NCBI GenBank assembly: GCA_002418055.1 | Contig: DIDI01000044.1 | Location: 1-6,536 of the forward strand | Direction: 5' to 3' | DNA length: 6,536 bases | DNA from: Lactobacillus sp. UBA5804 | GTDB lineage: Bacteria > Bacillota > Bacilli > Lactobacillales > Lactobacillaceae | Shown: piece by piece, positions 1-4,819 of the stretch | Numbering within the stretch: position 1 is the stretch's first letter | How the letters are laid out: every line of letters begins with the position of its first letter | Notes under the pieces: generated by a model | The model's input: the letters and a program-made list of their open reading frames with translations, nothing else | The model's database searches: none | What the model was told of the DNA's origin: nothing | Translations under genes and position numbers: made by a program

Positions 1-12
1 ATTAATCCACAT
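1..12 (-). CDS. 5' end of a third gene in the GGDEF-like operon (partial)
   Basis: On the minus strand an ATG at 12-10 opens a frame reading M-W-I-N before the window ends. It is preceded by GAGG (20-23) with a 7-nt gap, a reasonable ribosome binding site. The start lies inside the last codons of the 56-residue gene in another frame, giving an 11-nt overlap typical of coupled genes. By analogy with EPS operons that carry a GGDEF-like protein, a family 2 glycosyltransferase would be a natural next gene, but four codons cannot show this. The call is tentative. Confidence 0.4.
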
Positions 13-172
13 TGTCTTGCCTCATCGTTTTGTGATCAGCTTGTTTCCGGCTTGAAATAAAGGTCCGGTCATTACGAAATAAGATAATGGAACCACAAAT
101 AAACAACACTGAAAAACAAATGCAAAAGAAGACGGTAATCCCCATCGCAATTTCATAGAAAAGGGTAAACAT
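2..172 (-). CDS. small single-pass membrane protein, 56 aa
   Basis: This complete frame begins MFTLFYEIAMGITVFF and ends at a TAA at 4-2. Residues about 8-33 form one long hydrophobic segment rich in Phe, Ile and Cys. A charged tail follows (RNDR, then a Lys/Arg/Asp-rich end), so a C-terminus in the cytosol is likely. The start is well supported: AGGAGG at 178-183 lies 5 nt upstream, inside the last codons of the preceding gene, and the ATG abuts that gene's stop (TAAATG), so translation is almost certainly coupled. I do not recognise the family. Its position directly behind a degenerate GGDEF membrane protein suggests a small subunit of a membrane polysaccharide-synthesis complex, which is inference. 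Confidence 0.75.
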   Translation of the reverse strand: MFTLFYEIAMGITVFFCICFSVLFICGSIILFRNDRTFISSRKQADHKTMRQDNVD

Positions 173-1024
173 TTAGTCCTCCTGCTTTAAATATTCAGTA
201 ACAATATCAGTTTCTAGCAGGCGGGTTAAATGACGCATCATCGTCTCAAAGTCTGGATATTGTGCCCGGTTCTGGCTCGTTACCCGCAATGATGCAGCCT
301 TCACTTCCAAACCTGCTGCCTTGCAAATATGGTCCAGGCCCACAGCAGTTTCATGATTGACCAAATTAGTGCGCACAGGGTCCAGTAAAAAGGAAAAGAC
401 CAGAAAGCGCGCATTACCCAAATAAAAAATGGGTTCACTTGGTAACCTAGTAGTTTTTAGTTCATTAGCCATGGCTAGTAGCAAATCACCATATTCCTGC
501 CGGTGAAATTGTTTATACTGCGTGGCATCAATCGCAAACAAATATAAATCCGTCCCTAACCGGACTTGGGACTGATGCCTAATCGCCTGAACTTCGCTGC
601 TATACATTTGGCGCGCTGACTCTGCGCCCCGAAGACGCACCAGTGGCACAAAATGATTCATATGATGTCGTAAGCGCTGATTTTTGTGCCCTAAGCCAGA
701 CCAGTGGAACAAATAACTCACAGTCGAGGAAATCAGCACCACTTCAAGTGGTAAGACCAAAATTAAAATAACTTTTTGATAAAATGGCATCACAATATAG
801 CCGAAAGCTAGAACCCCCACACCAATAATGATCATGATGGCGTTCGCCCAAAGTGCTATGACAGTCGGCAAAACCAGCGGCATTAAAACGCCAATAATTA
901 AAATTCCAAGTAGTCCTAAGCGCACATTATCCGGAAACTGGGTCGACATCGCAGCTAAGACCAAGAATAATAAATATGACAGCGCTAAAACCACTTTGGC
1001 TTTCACGATACGTCGATTGTTCAT
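173..1024 (-). CDS. membrane protein with degenerate GGDEF-like domain
   Basis: The protein has 283 residues. Four predicted membrane helices lie at about 9-27, 36-58, 60-80 and 84-105, followed by a cytosolic domain at about 110-283. The second half fits a GGDEF fold: the LYLFAIDATQYKQF stretch (160-173) matches the usual LFLLDIDNFKQIND strand, and the signature position reads YLGNARF (201-207) instead of RYGGDEF. The Asp/Glu needed for cyclase activity are therefore gone. The usual RxxD inhibitory site is not clean either, with R193 and E197 nearby but shifted by one residue. It is probably a c-di-GMP sensor, or a purely structural relic domain, not a cyclase. GGDEF-like receptors such as PssE of the Listeria EPS system offer a parallel. 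The start has GGAGGT at 1034-1039 with 9-nt spacing. It is first in its operon and coupled to the 56-aa gene. Confidence 0.8.
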   Translation of the reverse strand: MNNRRIVKAKVVLALSYLLFLVLAAMSTQFPDNVRLGLLGILIIGVLMPLVLPTVIALWANAIMIIIGVGVLAFGYIVMPFYQKVILILVLPLEVVLISSTVSYLFHWSGLGHKNQRLRHHMNHFVPLVRLRGAESARQMYSSEVQAIRHQSQVRLGTDLYLFAIDATQYKQFHRQEYGDLLLAMANELKTTRLPSEPIFYLGNARFLVFSFLLDPVRTNLVNHETAVGLDHICKAAGLEVKAASLRVTSQNRAQYPDFETMMRHLTRLLETDIVTEYLKQED

Positions 1025-1028
1025 TGTT

Positions 1029-1044
1029 TAGCTACCTCCAGCTA
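1029..1044 (-). promoter_or_regulatory. hairpin presenting the ribosome binding site of the GGDEF-like gene
   Basis: On the minus strand the Shine-Dalgarno GGAGGT (1034-1039) is exactly flanked by TAGCT and AGCTA, a 5-bp inverted repeat, so the site would sit in a 6-nt loop. The stem is short and half AU, so the effect on translation is uncertain. Confidence 0.35.
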
Positions 1045-1065
1045 CTTTGTAAATCAGCTACTTTG
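1039..1065 (-). repeat. tandem 11-bp direct repeat in the leader
   Basis: CAAAGTAGCTG (minus-strand reading) occurs at 1055-1065 and again at 1039-1049, with a 16-bp period. The second copy runs into the ribosome binding site. A weaker AAGTAG match lies farther upstream near 1105-1113. The repeat could be a binding site or allow alternative pairing with the AGCTA after the Shine-Dalgarno. Confidence 0.6.
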
Positions 1066-1133
1066 AAGCAAAAAATATTCCTATTTGTTTCACATCAACA
1101 GCCAAACTACTTAAAATTAACAATAATACGTAT

Positions 1134-1162
1134 AGTATAATCGCAATTCTGTGTAACTTCAA
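1134..1162 (-). promoter_or_regulatory. promoter of the GGDEF-like operon
   Basis: On the minus strand TTGAAG (1157-1162) and TATACT (1134-1139) are separated by exactly 17 bp. Both boxes match the sigma-A consensus well. Transcription would start near 1127, leaving a leader of about 100 nt before the ATG at 1024. A perfect 10-bp palindrome GCTTTAAAGC (1163-1172) directly precedes the -35 box and could be an operator. The promoter lies just past the terminator of the upstream PAS gene, which supports independent transcription. Confidence 0.6.
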
Positions 1163-1176
1163 GCTTTAAAGCAAAC

Positions 1177-1212
1177 AAAAAAGTTATAATGCTTTGGCGT
1201 TATAACTTTTTT
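1177..1212. terminator. bidirectional intrinsic terminator after the PAS-like gene
   Basis: A 13-bp perfect inverted repeat has arms AAAAAAGTTATAA (1177-1189) and TTATAACTTTTTT (1200-1212) around a 10-nt loop. A U-run ends either transcript. The stem is AU-rich, but the long pairing and U tract make it convincing for the minus-strand gene whose stop lies 22 bp away. Read on the plus strand, the loop can pair further (AAUGC with GCGUU), leaving a UUUG tetraloop. Confidence 0.8.
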
Positions 1213-1234
1213 AACTTCCTGATAATTAAAACAT

Positions 1235-1999
1235 TTAATGCTGTGAAGCAGAAGTACTCGTATCAGCAACCGGTTTTACAACTGGCTTAACTGCAGCCTT
1301 GGCTTCTGCTTTAGCTTCCGCCACTTTCGTTGAAGGGCCAGTTTTAGCGTCTGGATCAGAATTGCGACGATAGGTGGCGCCAGTCGTAGCATCTGGATCA
1401 ACGACTAACTTTTGACCAGTAGTCTCACAGAAGTACTTAACGAACGGATACAAATCTTGCACCCATTCATAAATCCCCATATAGTTTCCTTGTTCATCTT
1501 CAACGCGTTTATAATAATGCAACACCAACTCACGCAAGTTACCTGTTGGAACTGGCATATAAACATCATCATGACCATCAACCTTGTGACGTAATGCATA
1601 AACCACTTTCTTGGCTTCCGGAATAACTTCACGAATATCCGGATGAACGTCGCTCATGGTGCTACCAACTTGACCAGGTACCCGCTTAGCCTTCATCTTT
1701 TCATTTGGATCTTGAGGACGGTTGTACCATAAGAACTGGTTGTTGTCGTCCACGAAGGTTAATTCACCAAAAGTATCGCGTAGCATCCAATTCAACTGAT
1801 TAACAGTTAATAAACCGGCGTCCAATTTAACATAGTCATCACCACTGGCAGCGTTAACTTGCTTAGCAGCTTTTTCTAACCAAGCTGGATCACTCTTGTC
1901 AAGACCTTCGACAGTGTAACGAGAATGTCCCTTAGCGTCAAAGTCTTCTTGCAGGTAATCTGACTTGTTCATATTTTTTAACCAACTGGGTTCTGCCAT
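1235..1999 (-). CDS. PAS domain (PAS_10 / DUF438-type) protein with low-complexity tail
   Basis: The protein has 254 residues and no membrane segment or signal peptide, so it is cytosolic. After an acidic N-terminal stretch (1-60), residues about 63-190 form a PAS-like domain. LTVNQLNWMLRDT (64-76) is followed by GELTFVDDNNQFLWYNR (78-94), and then HPDIREVIPEAKKVVYALR (119-137), which resembles the ENCHPxxxxxxVxxIL segment of PAS_10 domains. The domain closes with YYKRVEDEQGNYMGIYEWVQDL. PAS domains sense small ligands, redox state or light; no effector domain is attached here. The tail (about 196-254) holds two near-copies of DPDA-T-TG (201-207, 215-221) and a Lys/Ala/Val-rich stretch, probably disordered. 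AGGAG at 2009-2013 sits 9 nt before the ATG. The gene is a single cistron with its own promoter and terminator. What it senses or regulates is unknown. Confidence 0.75.
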   Translation of the reverse strand: MAEPSWLKNMNKSDYLQEDFDAKGHSRYTVEGLDKSDPAWLEKAAKQVNAASGDDYVKLDAGLLTVNQLNWMLRDTFGELTFVDDNNQFLWYNRPQDPNEKMKAKRVPGQVGSTMSDVHPDIREVIPEAKKVVYALRHKVDGHDDVYMPVPTGNLRELVLHYYKRVEDEQGNYMGIYEWVQDLYPFVKYFCETTGQKLVVDPDATTGATYRRNSDPDAKTGPSTKVAEAKAEAKAAVKPVVKPVADTSTSASQH

Positions 2000-2050
2000 T
2001 TGCTTTTGCTCCTATAAAAATTGATTCCGAACTTACTTTAATCATCCGAC

Positions 2051-2074
2051 CAGTTTTATGCTAGCATGAAACTG
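2051..2074. promoter_or_regulatory. 24-bp near-palindrome, candidate operator
   Basis: Outer arms CAGTTT and AAACTG flank a perfect core ATGCTAGCAT; eleven of twelve base pairs match, the exception being T2057/G2068. It covers the -10 box of the PAS-like gene and lies 62 bp upstream of the divergent DUF488 start. There is no U-run after it on either strand, so it is not a good terminator. Size and position fit a homodimeric repressor site, but the regulator is unknown. Confidence 0.55.
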
Positions 2075-2086
2075 ACGAGTAGACAA
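2058..2086 (-). promoter_or_regulatory. promoter of the PAS-like gene (extended -10)
   Basis: On the minus strand TTGTCT (2081-2086) and TAGCAT (2058-2063) are 17 bp apart. TG sits one base before the -10, giving an extended -10 (TGCTAGCAT). Because ATGCTAGCAT is self-complementary, the same extended -10 is also read on the plus strand toward DUF488 (TAGCAT at 2062-2067), though no good -35 is present on that side. Confidence 0.5.
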
Positions 2087-2120
2087 TGCTTTCGCCTACT
2101 TGAAAGTCAAACTTTTAGTC

Positions 2121-2126
2121 AAGGAG
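2121..2126 (+). promoter_or_regulatory. ribosome binding site fixing the DUF488 start
   Basis: AAGGAG lies 9 nt before ATG 2136. It selects this start over the in-frame TTG at 2100, which has no ribosome binding site. Confidence 0.75.
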
Positions 2127-2135
2127 TTTATCTGC

Positions 2136-2501
2136 ATGCATGACGTAAAAATTGAACGAATTTATCAAAAACCAATTGATGAGCACGGCTTTCGGATTCT
2201 GGTCGACCGCCTCTGGCCGCGTGGCATTTCCAAGGTTAATGCTAAACTAGATCAATGGGCAAAGGAAATTGGTCCGACTAACAACTTACGAAAATGGTTT
2301 GGCCATGATCCAGCTAAATATGAAGACTTTAAAGTACGCTATCAGCAAGAGCTCGCTGACAATCCTGCGCTGCCAGCCTTTATCACATTAGTTAAGCAAG
2401 AATTGGCTAACCAAGACGTGATTTTATTGTTTGGGGCCAAAGACGCTAGGCACAACCAGGCCGTCGTCTTACAAGCCTACTTGCGAGCCCATCTCGCTTA
2501 A
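2136..2501 (+). CDS. DUF488 family protein (YeaO-like)
   Basis: The protein is 121 residues from the chosen ATG, a normal length for the short DUF488 family. The signatures are clear: VDRLWPRG (23-30), WAKEIGPT (41-48), LRKWFGHD (51-58) and LLFGAKDARHNQAVVL (97-112), the last matching the family's LLY(G/A)AKDxxHNxAxVL. The biochemical role of this family is not established, so none is assigned. There is no signal peptide or membrane helix, so it is cytosolic. The frame is also open back to a TTG at 2100, but the start at 2136 has AAGGAG at proper spacing, and homologues usually begin just before the (I/V)xxxRIY stretch. It is divergent from the PAS-like gene, with which it may share the 2051-2074 control region. 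Its last 33 bp overlap the end of ogt. Confidence 0.88.
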   Translation: MHDVKIERIYQKPIDEHGFRILVDRLWPRGISKVNAKLDQWAKEIGPTNNLRKWFGHDPAKYEDFKVRYQQELADNPALPAFITLVKQELANQDVILLFGAKDARHNQAVVLQAYLRAHLA

Positions 2502-3014
2502 TTGCGGCAAGTGTCCCGTCTGCTCTAGCCTCAGCAGTGCTGCCTTGCGTACTAGTCCACCGGCATAGCCAGTGAGCTTGCCACTTGCACCAATGACGCG
2601 GTGACACGGAATGATTAGTGCAATCGGATTATGCCCCACTGCGCCGCCAACTGCTCGGCCATACCGGGCACGTTTAGCCACTGATACTGGCAATTGCAAC
2701 GCTAAATCACGATAGCTGCGCACTTCACCATAAGGAATTTGTTGGAGCAAGTTGAGCACTGCCATGCGAAAAGGCGTGACTTGTGGCTGTAGCAGAAGCC
2801 TATCAGTCGCGGGACGCTGCCCTTGAAAATAAGCATCCAACCAGTGCCATGCTGCCTGAATCGGCGCCGGTGTCCCTTGCGCGATTTGTGCTAATTCAAC
2901 CGCAGTTAGTGGCGGGCGGGATTGATCTGCAAACCATAAGCCTGTGAGAGCAGTTTCGCTCCCAACTAAAACAATGTCGCCCAATGGTGAGACATAGTAG
3001 TTTTTACTCAGCAT
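2469..3014 (-). CDS. ogt: methylated-DNA--protein-cysteine methyltransferase (O6-alkylguanine)
   Basis: This suicide repair enzyme moves the alkyl group from O6-alkylguanine in DNA to its own cysteine. The 181-residue protein carries the active-site motif PCHRV at 136-140, with Cys137 as acceptor. It also has IPYGEVRSY (93-101), the helix-turn-helix region RAVGGAVGHNP (120-130) and GYAGGLVRK (149-157), all in family order. An N-terminal ribonuclease-H-like domain (about 1-75) precedes them, the usual Ogt/MGMT architecture without an Ada regulatory part. The frame is open to a TTG at 3029, but AGGAG (3022-3026) lies 7 nt before the ATG at 3014, so that ATG is the likely start. The 3' end overlaps convergent DUF488 by 33 bp with no terminator between. 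The tail after residue 165 is poorly conserved in the family. Confidence 0.93.
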   Translation of the reverse strand: MLSKNYYVSPLGDIVLVGSETALTGLWFADQSRPPLTAVELAQIAQGTPAPIQAAWHWLDAYFQGQRPATDRLLLQPQVTPFRMAVLNLLQQIPYGEVRSYRDLALQLPVSVAKRARYGRAVGGAVGHNPIALIIPCHRVIGASGKLTGYAGGLVRKAALLRLEQTGHLPQLSEMGSQVGL

Positions 3015-3021
3015 TTTGAAT

Positions 3022-3026
3022 CTCCT
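3022..3026 (-). promoter_or_regulatory. ribosome binding site fixing the ogt start
   Basis: AGGAG on the minus strand lies 7 nt before the ATG at 3014. It overlaps the codons that would follow the alternative TTG start at 3029, so the longer form is unlikely. Confidence 0.7.
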
Positions 3027-3033
3027 CAACTTT

Positions 3034-3060
3034 TTGACATGATTTGATTTATAATATAAC
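3034..3060 (+). promoter_or_regulatory. probable promoter of the 75-aa membrane protein gene
   Basis: A perfect TTGACA (3034-3039) is followed after 15 bp by TATAAC (3055-3060). A perfect TATAAT lies at 3050-3055, but only 10 bp away. The spacing is shorter than the optimal 17, so the exact -10 is uncertain. The AT-rich block is shared with divergent ogt, for which I find only weak -35 candidates. A 6-bp inverted repeat TGACAT (3035-3040) / ATGTCA (3063-3068) brackets the region. Confidence 0.45.
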
Positions 3061-3096
3061 TAATGTCATTAACTAACCTAGAAAGAAGGATGACCT

Positions 3097-3324
3097 ATGA
3101 CTAAAATTAAGAACATTTACATGTATGTCGCTTGTTTAATTTGTCTGATTGTTGTGTTATTTGCACTGTATGCAATCGTCAATGATATTGCCACGATTTT
3201 TTGGAATGTTAAAAGCGATCACGCCAATTACTTGACCTATCGTGATTTCTTTACCAATGGCATCATGCTGATTGTGGCTAGTGGCCTCTTCACTTTCCAC
3301 TGGCGGCATGCTGACAAAGCTTAA
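3097..3324 (+). CDS. small two-helix membrane protein, 75 aa
   Basis: The protein has 75 residues with two predicted membrane helices, about 8-28 (YMYVACLICLIVVLFALYAI) and 53-68 (TNGIMLIVASGLFTFH). A short loop containing WNVKSDHANYLTYRD connects them, and a basic C-terminal end (WRHADKA) follows. I do not recognise the family and assign no function. The start is clear: AGAAGGA (3084-3090) is 6 nt before the ATG. The gene stands alone, divergent from ogt, with a promoter candidate upstream and a strong terminator 6 bp after its stop, so it is a real monocistronic unit. Sharing a short control region with ogt might mean shared regulation, but no evidence supports a stress role. Confidence 0.8.
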   Translation: MTKIKNIYMYVACLICLIVVLFALYAIVNDIATIFWNVKSDHANYLTYRDFFTNGIMLIVASGLFTFHWRHADKA

Positions 3325-3330
3325 GCGAAC

Positions 3331-3361
3331 AAAAAAGACCCGATGTTATCGGGTCTTTTTT
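3331..3361. terminator. bidirectional intrinsic terminator
   Basis: A 14-bp perfect inverted repeat, AAAAAAGACCCGAT (3331-3344) and ATCGGGTCTTTTTT (3348-3361), surrounds a GTT loop. It has a GC-rich stem top and runs of six A and six T. It ends the 75-aa membrane gene on the plus strand. On the minus strand it ends the tRNA-Arg transcript, whose 3' end lies 12 bp away. Confidence 0.92.
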
Positions 3362-3373
3362 CTTTACCTTAAA

Positions 3374-3447
3374 TGACCCCGGTGAGACTTGAACCCACGA
3401 CACCTGGTTTAGGAAACCAGTGCTCTATCCAGCTGAGCTACGAGGTC
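3374..3447 (-). tRNA. tRNA-Arg (anticodon CCU)
   Basis: The 74-nt cloverleaf can be folded by eye. The acceptor GACCTCG pairs with CGGGGTC (one G-U). The D arm is GCTC/GAGC, and the anticodon stem CTGGT/ACCAG holds the loop TTCCTAA, which puts CCT at positions 34-36. The T arm is GTGGG/CTCAC with TTCAAGT. The discriminator base is A. CCA is not encoded (TTT follows), so it must be added by the CCA-adding enzyme. This tRNA reads AGG, a rare arginine codon in lactobacilli. It lies 41 nt after the EIIC stop with no terminator between. A weak promoter (TTAGTC, 16 bp, TATGAT at 3465-3470) may serve it. Confidence 0.95.
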
Positions 3448-3488
3448 GAATACCTCTTTACTTTATCATAATCAGTCCAGTTGTGCGA

Positions 3489-4817
3489 CTAATATTGGGT
3501 ACTAAAGAAGACGCGATGCGACTCCGGGCGGCCGGTGCCATCAGCCATTTTAACAAAGGGCATCCAAATGATAGCTGCAATTAAAAGATTCACTAAACAT
3601 AGAATAATCGCTCGCCAATCATAATTAGTCGCCAAATAAGCACCTAAAATAGGTGGCATAATCGACGGCACGGATACCTGGACCGGATTGACAAGATGCA
3701 ACCAAGTCACCCAATAGCTTAACCCCACATTGACCACTGGAGCTAAGACAAAGGGAATCAAATAGATGGGGTTGAGGACAATCGGTAAACCGAAGACAAT
3801 GGGTTCGCCAATATTGAAGAAACTCGGTCCCAAAGCTACTTTTGCCATTGCCCGTAAATCACTCTTCTTGGCAATGATTAAAATAACCATAATTAAAACC
3901 AGTGTCCCGCCGGCACCACCATACCAAGCAAAGACATCAAAGGAGCTCCGCGTCCACAGATACCCTGGCTGCCGATGATTAACTACCGCCGCCACATTGA
4001 CATTTTGCGCAGTCAACCAAATCGAGTCGAGTAAAGGCGCGAGAACACCTAGTCCGCTCAACCCAAAAAATGAAAATACTGAAACAAGTGCCGTGACTAA
4101 TAAGACCATTCCAAAGCCTTGACCCATATGAAGTAACGGCACCTGAATGGTATTAAGCAACCAACTACCGAAATAAGTTTTGGTCACCGTTTGAAAAATC
4201 AGGTTAATCCCACCCACCAAAAAAATGGCGGCCATCGTCGGGATCAGCGCCTCAAAGGCAGCAATTTCAGCATGTGGTAAAGTCGCACGAAGCCGGATAA
4301 CCATCCGCGCACGGTAAAACAATAGATAAAAGCTAAAACCAATCGAGCCAAAAACAATAGCAGTAAACACACCGCTACTATCGAACTGAGAGATATCAAA
4401 GGCACGCTCTAAAACAAAATGTTGTCGTCCGTTAGTTAGTTCAGCGAAATTAGCCACGCTCATCATAAAGGAGGCCACTGAGACAATCGAGCCAGCTAGG
4501 CGATTCGTCTCAAAAACTTTAGCCAGATGATAACCTAATGACTGCGCCAAATAAAGCGCAAATAACATCAAAGTCCCCCGCCAAACAATTCGTGATACCA
4601 GGACCAAGGGATGCATCATGAGGGCAAAAGCAGTCCAGCCGAGTTGAGTTTGCGCCGCACTAACCAGGCTCTGAATGGCTACTGCTAGCGAGCCAACAAT
4701 GGTAATCGGTAACAGTGAAATAAAAGAATTGCGTAATGCCACTAGCCAGCGAATCTGGCCCAGAGTATTGGCAAGCGGTAAAAAATATTTTTCAAGCAAT
4801 CTGACAATGTGATTCAT
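3489..4817 (-). CDS. PTS sugar transporter EIIC, Lac/cellobiose family (orphan)
   Basis: This 442-residue integral membrane protein resembles the EIIC component of the lactose/cellobiose PTS family, which carries a disaccharide across the membrane while EIIB phosphorylates it. About ten hydrophobic segments are visible. The best marker is FFNIGEPIVFGLPIVLNP (333-350), the family loop with the substrate-binding Glu of the GEP motif (Glu338). The family's other hallmark, FFGIHG with a substrate-contacting His, reads FFGLSG here (250-255), so the His is Ser254. No EIIA or EIIB domain is fused or encoded nearby. It would have to borrow partners encoded elsewhere or work as an uncoupled transporter. 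AAGGA (4824-4828) lies within the last helicase codons and the ATG follows the helicase stop by 2 nt, so translation is coupled. The substrate cannot be told from sequence. Confidence 0.85.
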   Translation of the reverse strand: MNHIVRLLEKYFLPLANTLGQIRWLVALRNSFISLLPITIVGSLAVAIQSLVSAAQTQLGWTAFALMMHPLVLVSRIVWRGTLMLFALYLAQSLGYHLAKVFETNRLAGSIVSVASFMMSVANFAELTNGRQHFVLERAFDISQFDSSGVFTAIVFGSIGFSFYLLFYRARMVIRLRATLPHAEIAAFEALIPTMAAIFLVGGINLIFQTVTKTYFGSWLLNTIQVPLLHMGQGFGMVLLVTALVSVFSFFGLSGLGVLAPLLDSIWLTAQNVNVAAVVNHRQPGYLWTRSSFDVFAWYGGAGGTLVLIMVILIIAKKSDLRAMAKVALGPSFFNIGEPIVFGLPIVLNPIYLIPFVLAPVVNVGLSYWVTWLHLVNPVQVSVPSIMPPILGAYLATNYDWRAIILCLVNLLIAAIIWMPFVKMADGTGRPESHRVFFSTQY

Positions 4818-4819
4818 AG

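Noticed and set aside
828..1031. Plus-strand open frame opposite the GGDEF-like gene
   Set aside because: It lies antisense to the well-supported membrane region, has no ribosome binding site, and its protein has no recognisable features.
1117..1141. Plus-strand promoter-like TTAACA and TATAAT
   Set aside because: Spacing is only 13 bp and no plus-strand gene follows; the same bases are better explained by the minus-strand promoter. Antisense transcription is possible but unsupported.
1405..1632. Open frames on both strands inside the PAS-like gene
   Set aside because: They are shadows in other frames of a gene with clear domain similarity, and have no ribosome binding sites.
2051..2074. 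The palindrome as an intrinsic terminator
   Set aside because: No U-run follows on either strand and no gene ends here; it lies at the 5' ends of two divergent genes.
2100..2135. Longer DUF488 protein from a TTG at 2100
   Set aside because: No ribosome binding site precedes it, the extra residues cover the AAGGAG of the downstream ATG, and they do not resemble the family.
3374..3447. Attachment site or integrated element at the tRNA-Arg gene
   Set aside because: No duplicated tRNA 3' segment, integrase or phage-like gene is seen in the window.
3766..3978. Plus-strand open frame opposite the EIIC gene
   Set aside because: It is antisense to the conserved GEP region of EIIC, whose composition explains the open frame.
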